Shown here piece by piece: positions 59,049 to 64,000 of a stretch of 64,000 nucleotides of DNA. This DNA comes from Tanypteryx hageni (lineage: Eukaryota; Arthropoda; Insecta; Odonata; Petaluridae), in NCBI GenBank assembly GCA_028673005.1, contig CM054117.1:50544870-50608869 (forward strand), in the 5' to 3' direction. The notes under the pieces are model-generated. The model worked only from the letters and a program-made list of their open reading frames with translations. It had not been told where the DNA came from and made no database searches. Position numbers and translations under genes: made by a program. Each line of letters opens with the position of its first letter. Position 1 is the stretch's first letter.

Positions 59049-59396
59049 GATTAACGCTAGCTATTATTCGGTAACATGTTACTGCTAGCCAAAGGAACAA
59101 ATTCTACTTTTTCGGTACCTACGCTCAAATTTACGGATTAACGCTAGCTATTATTCGGTAACATGTTACTGCTAGCCAAAGGAACAAATTCTACTTTTTC
59201 GGTACCTACGCTCAAATTTACGGATTAACGCTAGCTATTATTCGGTAACATGTTACTGCTAGCCAAAGGAACAAATTCTACTTTTTCGGTACCTACGCTC
59301 AAATTTACGGATTAACGCTAGCTATTATTCGGTAACATGTTACTGCTAGCCAAAGGAACAAATTCTACTTTTTCGGTACCTACGCTCAAATTTACG
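59049..59396 (+). repeat. Tandem repeat, four identical 87-bp units
   Basis: Units start at 59049, 59136, 59223 and 59310, and the array ends at 59396 (4 x 87 = 348 bp). By eye all four are identical. Each unit contains two GCTAGC hexamers around GTAACATGTTAC, a perfect 12-bp palindrome (59071-59082 in unit 1), and a GGTACC site. Identity between units implies recent expansion or active homogenisation. Confidence 0.95.
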
Positions 59397-60780
59397 GATC
59401 TCGCTGCAAGATGAGAAGTCATCGTTAGCACCACTTAACAACTAAACTCGAATAAATTTGCGATGGTAAAAATCATCTTCATCTTTGCGTTAAATACAAT
59501 GCTCCTTTTGCCCAGTTATTTTCAATTCTTTGAAATCTTTTGAAACAAATAATTTTTAAAAAATTCTTTTCTAATACGAAAATGAAACGACAACTACATA
59601 TACAACGGTATCTGCACAACTACAAATGCACATACATACTTATACTTATAAGCGTATAGTGCCTTGTATTATTATGTTTAAAAAAACACTATCATCTTCA
59701 AATATTTTTGATTAAAAAGAATATAAGAGAATATAAAACACAATGTTTTGTTCCAATAATGCATCGATTGATATTTACGCAATGCCGTATTAAAAAACAC
59801 ATAAATAAAACTCCTACATCAAGGCTATTTTGGCGAATGCCTTGTTACATATCACGCTTAGGAAACCCAACTCTAAGTTTAATTCGTTAAGTAGACGAGT
59901 CCGTTTTTATTCATCTCCACATGGTCTCGGCCGACACCCTGCTTCTTATTTGCCTGCAAAAAACCTCCCGCTAACCTTGGTTTGGACTTCTAACCCAAGA
60001 TTCCTTTCCCTTTTCCAGTCAACCGAAAGAGCCTTTCCCTCCACATTCAGCAAACCGGGACTGTTTGCGAATCCAACTCTTCGCTAATTAGACCGCCTTA
60101 TTCGTCGTGGTTTGAGGGATTCTAAGAGCTTAGCTGCCGTCTCGTTTATACGACGAGGGTGCGTGACTTTTTCGTAGATATTATAAAGGCTCGCCGTCGA
60201 CCGAATTGGTTTTCTATGGTAAATAATTGGGTTATTATTGCATAAATTTGCATGTTGGCTCTAGTTCCATCTTTAAATTCTTTCACTCTTAAAATTTCCG
60301 AAACTCATGTTATCGTAGCGCCTTAAAAATTGTTCATTGATGGCCTTGTTCTGAATATACACAAAAATATCCCTGGTTGAAACGAACAGCATCGTACCTC
60401 AAAAATTGGCCGAAAGATGGCGATAGTGACTTTAGATGAATAATCACCTCGAACGAGTTAGGCGTTACGTATACCGCTTAATTCATAGCGTGCAAAGGCA
60501 CGGTTGCCACAGTAAATAAATGAAAGTGAATGGTAACACATGCTCGAAACGAGAAGATAAATTTCACAAAAAGAGCAAACTGGTCGTTCAAAATATTCGG
60601 ACGTTGCGCCGTCTTCCTTCGAGGTTTCGTTTAGCTCACGGCGCAAAAAGCAATCCTCCGCGCGATCTCGAAAGAGGCGAGAAAGTGTAACCGCCGAAGA
60701 TTTTTGGAACGTGTTTCGACCCTTTAAGGGACCTCTGTCGCCTTACGCCAGATTCTCTTTAAAAGTCCCAATTCCATTAT
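59397..60780. other. Low-copy DNA, no gene supported
   Basis: AT-rich to 59890, more G+C-balanced after. The 60-85-codon frames show no domain. Confidence 0.4.
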
Positions 60781-62100
60781 TCTCGCACTCACTCCTTTCC
60801 TATTCTCTCTCTCTATCTTCCCTCCCCTTTTCTCGTTCAGCCGGGCTTCTCATCCTTCCTCCGCCACAATCCCCTGCTCACCCTTATCTACCAACCCCAT
60901 CCTACAAACCGACTCTTGCCTCACGTCTTTCCCCGCAGCCTCACTATCTCCTTCCGCAATCTCCTTTCCCACCTTATCACCTCCATTATATCCCTTTTCC
61001 TTCCCTTCCTTCCCCTCTCTCTTGGAAACTCATCTCGAACAGTGGACACTGCCTTACCATCTCACGCATTCTTTTCATATTTCCCCCATTTTACCTTAAC
61101 ACCAGAAAAAACAACTGATGTCGCTTTTTCCACATTCACCATCCCACACTCTCTCTTTCTCTCCCCCTCCATCTTTCTCCTCTCCACTTCCTATTTCATT
61201 CTCCTACCCTCTCCTTTCTCCCTATCTCTTCCTTTCCCCTCTCCTCACCCTCCGGCTCCTTCCCTCCCTCTTCCTCCCTCTCCCATACTCTTGCTCACTC
61301 CCTCTCTCTCCCTCCATCTCTCTCCCTCCCTCTCTCTCCCTCCTTTTCCCTTCCTCTCTTTCCCTCCCTCTCTCTCCTCCCCTCTCTTTCCTCGCCTCTT
61401 CATCTTTCTCCCTCCACCTCCCACTCTTTCTCTCCATCTCTCTCCCTTCTTTTCTCCCTCCGTCTATACCTCCTTTCTCTCCTTTCTATCTTACTTTTTC
61501 CCCTCTCTCCATCTTAGCCACCTCCAAAACTAGCGAGCTCTCTCTTCCTACCTTTCTCCATCTCTCTCCCTCCCTTCTTCCCCTCTCTTTCATCCTCTCT
61601 CTCCCTCCCATTCTCACTCTATTTCTTCATCTCTCTCCCTTCCTTTCTCCCTCTGTCTATCCCTCCCATTCTCCTCCCTCCCTCCCTTTCTCTCCCTTCC
61701 TTTCTCCTATATCTCCCTCTCTTTCTACATCTATCTCTCCCTCTTTCTCTCTCTCTTTCTCTCTCTTTCTCCCTCTATCTCCCTCCCTTTCTCCCACTTC
61801 TTCTCTTTCTCACTCTCCCTCCCTTTCTTCCTCCCCCTCCGTTTCGTCCCTTGTGTCTCCCTCCATTTTTACCTGCCTTTCTCCTTTTTGATCTCACTGC
61901 CTTTCTCCCTGTCTCTCCCTCCCCTCCTCCATCTCTCTCTCTACATCTCCTCCCTTTCCCACTTTCATTCCCCCATTCTCCATCTTCGCCACCTCCAAAT
62001 CCAGCGACCTCTCTCCCTCTCCACAAATTTCCTCGCTCCGTCCTTGCCTTAAAAAAAAACAACCTCTCTCTCTCTCTCTCTTCTCTGCATTTTATGTTCC
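60781..62100 (+). repeat. Pyrimidine-rich (CT) tract 7, the longest
   Basis: About 1.3 kb of C/T-rich sequence, densest at 61140-61980 with CTCCCTCC, CTCTCTCC and CATCTCTCTCC blocks. CCATCTTNGCCACCTCCAAA occurs at 61509 and 61980, showing that part of the tract arose by an internal duplication of about 470 bp. Frames of 205 and 257 codons in different phases are compositional. Confidence 0.9.
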
Positions 62101-62716
62101 TGAGAGCTATAAACCCGATCCATTTTTTCATCCAGAGAAATCGATTCTTGCACTTCTTTCAGATGTGCGTGCGTGTTCGTGCGAGCCCTTTTTAACATCT
62201 TCTCCTCTTTCCCGCCTGCGATTTGCTCCTAAACAGATCAAGAGCGCGCATTGAGTTAAAAGTTCAGGTCACGCACGTTACAGCATATCCTTGAGGGTAT
62301 ATTTTAGGGACACTTTGGCCCCTTCCTCCGCCAAACGCTTGATGTGATGTATCAATTCGTGGCTATCAAGATCGAATGAATGAACTTATATCTAGCGAAG
62401 GGTATTATTACTCTCGCCAGTAGTTTTATACTTATTTCCTTCGTACGAGTTCTGTAAGTCTTCTAAAGTGTATCATCATTTAATTCATTTAATCGTTTCG
62501 TAGGCGCCCGGGATTCTATATGATCCCGCTAGATATTTGATAGACCGTTAGAACATAAGCGATTTTATTTATTGTTGATGTTTTTGTTACATAATACGTA
62601 AATGTTTGCTCTCATGCGTCATTCGAACAAATTTTCCACCAGTATAACTAATTTAACGAATAGAATAAACAATATCATGGTGATTAAAAATAAATGTAAG
62701 TTGGGGTCACTTAGAC
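62101..62716. other. Low-copy DNA, nothing recognised
   Basis: No exon or element seen. The downstream MITE starts at 62717. Confidence 0.4.
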
Positions 62717-63009
62717 CAGCGGTTCTCAATCATTTTATCGGTCGCGATACACATGGTGGTCGAAACACTCTGCATCTACATGATACCTTGCAAGTGGGTC
62801 ACCTTATCAACAATTCAACCAGCTAAAAAAGGAGAAGTTTGTAAAATTGCACAGTTTAAAAATAAACGTTTTTGTTTTAATTAAAAATTTTGCAAGAGGA
62901 AGATAAAAACTCGGCTTAACAAAATTTACTTTATTTTTTACTAGCCGGTACTAAAACTTTCGGCAACACACATCCCGGCTCTTCACGAAGCAGGGGTTGT
63001 GAACAGCTG
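62717..63009. mobile_element. hAT-type MITE
   Basis: The left end CAGCGGTTCTCAATC followed by GGTCGCGA and the right end CACGAAGCAGGGGTTGTGAA then CAGCTG are imperfect inverted partners with the standard hAT CAGCGGTTC start. About 290 bp, non-coding; the 74-codon frame overlapping it is accidental. Confidence 0.65.
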
Positions 63010-63724
63010 ATATAGCTCCCCAGGCGCCCACTTGTGTGTGCGCTCCTACAATAAGTAAGAAAACTCCGTCCCATGGGATAAATTTGTGAGACATGCTGTT
63101 ATTTGTATTTTCAATGTTAAAATAATGGCAATAATTGAAGACTTTTTTTAATTTTCCGCTTGGAATATTAAATATGCCATATTTGACAAAATAATTACAG
63201 TTACAAGCGATCAATTGATTCCTATCCCTAAATTGGAAAATCATATAAAAAATTAACATTCTCTGCTGAAGAAAATTTGTTCATCCTATATTATATCTAC
63301 ATGTATATTACGGTGCTATTCAAAGTTTTTTTCGCATGCCTTGGACAATTTCATCAAATACCTGGTACCCTTGCAGGTTTTCGTAAAAGAGAAATTGCCT
63401 TGAAATAATGCCATCAAAATCACCGCGCCAGAGTGGAAAAATTTTATTTATTCTGTACATTTACCAAATTGTTTATTTAAGCAATTTAATTAAAGTGAAA
63501 GTTGATGCATTTGAAGGGTTGTGGTACATGAGGTAATTAAAATAATACAAAATATTGCTGATACCTCTTTCGGAACCTTTCGGTACCACTTTGGGCATTC
63601 GTACCACACTTTGAATGCCACTGCCATATTATATTAACAGAGCAACGAGCCGTTTTCTCATTTTTAATTTTACTCTGCAGATATATCAGTAGTACTTCAG
63701 TACCGAGAAGGCAGGAACGGAAAC
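63010..63724. other. AT-rich DNA, nothing recognised
   Basis: A minus-strand 102-codon frame at 62951-63259 overlaps the MITE and shows no domain. TTTCGGAACC/TTTCGGTACC is a small local repeat near 63570-63590. Confidence 0.4.
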
Positions 63725-63975
63725 CTTTGGTGTAATGGTTAGAGTGTTGGTCCCGCCGGCTAAAGCGACACCCGGTTTGAATTTTGTGCGTGTTGGAACT
63801 ATGGAGACGAGACGAGCCAATGAGAAAAGAGAGATGATGAGGGCGCTCAAATCAAAAATCCGCCCTTCGGAAGGGAAGTTAAGCCGTTGGCCCCCTTGGT
63901 GATCTTCGTTAAGAGCAGGCTAAAAGCCGGCACAAGGTTTCTGTACTCCCTTCCTATATCCAGCTATTCATTGCA
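63725..63975 (+). repeat. tRNA-derived SINE with conserved 3' body
   Basis: A-box-like TGGTGTAATGGT (63728-63739) and B-box-like GGTTTGAATTT (63774-63784) at tRNA-like spacing mark the Pol III head. The body follows: GATGAGGGCGCTC, GGAAGGGAAGTTAAGCCGTT, CTTGGTG, CTTCGTTAAGAGCAG and GCCGGCAC. The latter blocks recur on the minus strand at 11925-12010. The 3' end is near or beyond the window edge. Confidence 0.65.
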
Positions 63976-64000
63976 CTACCTCTTAGATAGTACCTATTGC

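Noticed and set aside
59049..59396. CRISPR-like array
   Set aside because: The units are identical 87-mers without variable spacers and the context is eukaryotic; it is a tandem repeat.
60916..61891. Frames of 205 and 257 codons, the longest in the window
   Set aside because: Ser/Pro/Leu-only products of the CT tract; two phases are open over the same DNA.
62602..63259. Frames of 74 (+) and 102 (-) codons
   Set aside because: Both overlap the hAT MITE at 62717-63009 and include its terminal repeats.

Overview
This is a eukaryotic nuclear window, almost entirely non-coding and about two-thirds A+T. It holds long simple repeats and many broken transposons. The mix of a GIY-YIG Penelope-like element, ZMYM1-type hAT, mariner and Tigger relics, tRNA-derived SINEs and a somatomedin-B/thrombospondin (SBSPON-like) exon suggests an animal, most likely an arthropod with a large intron-rich genome. 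I cannot name a species. Nothing bacterial or viral was seen, and there are no operons, CRISPR arrays, rRNA genes or intact tRNA genes.

Only one host coding exon can be supported: a 77-bp internal exon at 19709-19785 (+), whose 25 codons match the cysteine-bearing C-terminal domain of SBSPON-like secreted proteins. The rest is probably intron or intergenic DNA around it. Almost all long open frames are by-products of microsatellites, pyrimidine tracts or repeats.

Layout. 1-3640: repeat A, a Penelope-like element with a 13-bp target duplication and a hammerhead-like motif (1092-2877), then repeats F and C. 3640-8400: TA/TG arrays and low-copy AT-rich DNA. 8400-14070: pyrimidine tracts, a LINE 3' tail, a SINE tail and a purine tract. 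14757-16002: repeat E. 17336-18370: pyrimidine tract. 19709-19785: the exon. 21602-24243: second repeat A, repeat B, a Tigger-like MITE. 25435-25584: a double-choice foldback. 28420-30212: hAT MITE, SINE, a hairpin insertion with a target duplication, second repeat F. 31157-34600: hAT relics, including a ZMYM1-like transposase pseudogene, then second repeat E. 35267-39000: two more repeat B copies and a mariner relic. 40624-42042: two MITEs around a truncated second Penelope element with its own hammerhead-like motif. 44230-46556: long inverted repeat. 48536-48690: two tRNA-like SINE heads pointing apart. 53020-57660: pyrimidine tracts, a modular palindrome of repeat C, two LINE tails. 59049-59396: four 87-bp tandem copies. 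60781-62100: the longest pyrimidine tract. 62717-end: hAT MITE and a SINE.

The parts do not form a pathway. The most rewarding signals are RNA- or DNA-structural: the two hammerhead-like motifs, the modular C/L palindrome, the 450-bp inverted repeat, the alternative hairpins at 25.5 kb and the hairpin insertion at 29.4 kb. All alignments were done by eye, so repeat boundaries are approximate to about 10-20 bp unless a duplication or terminal motif fixes them.
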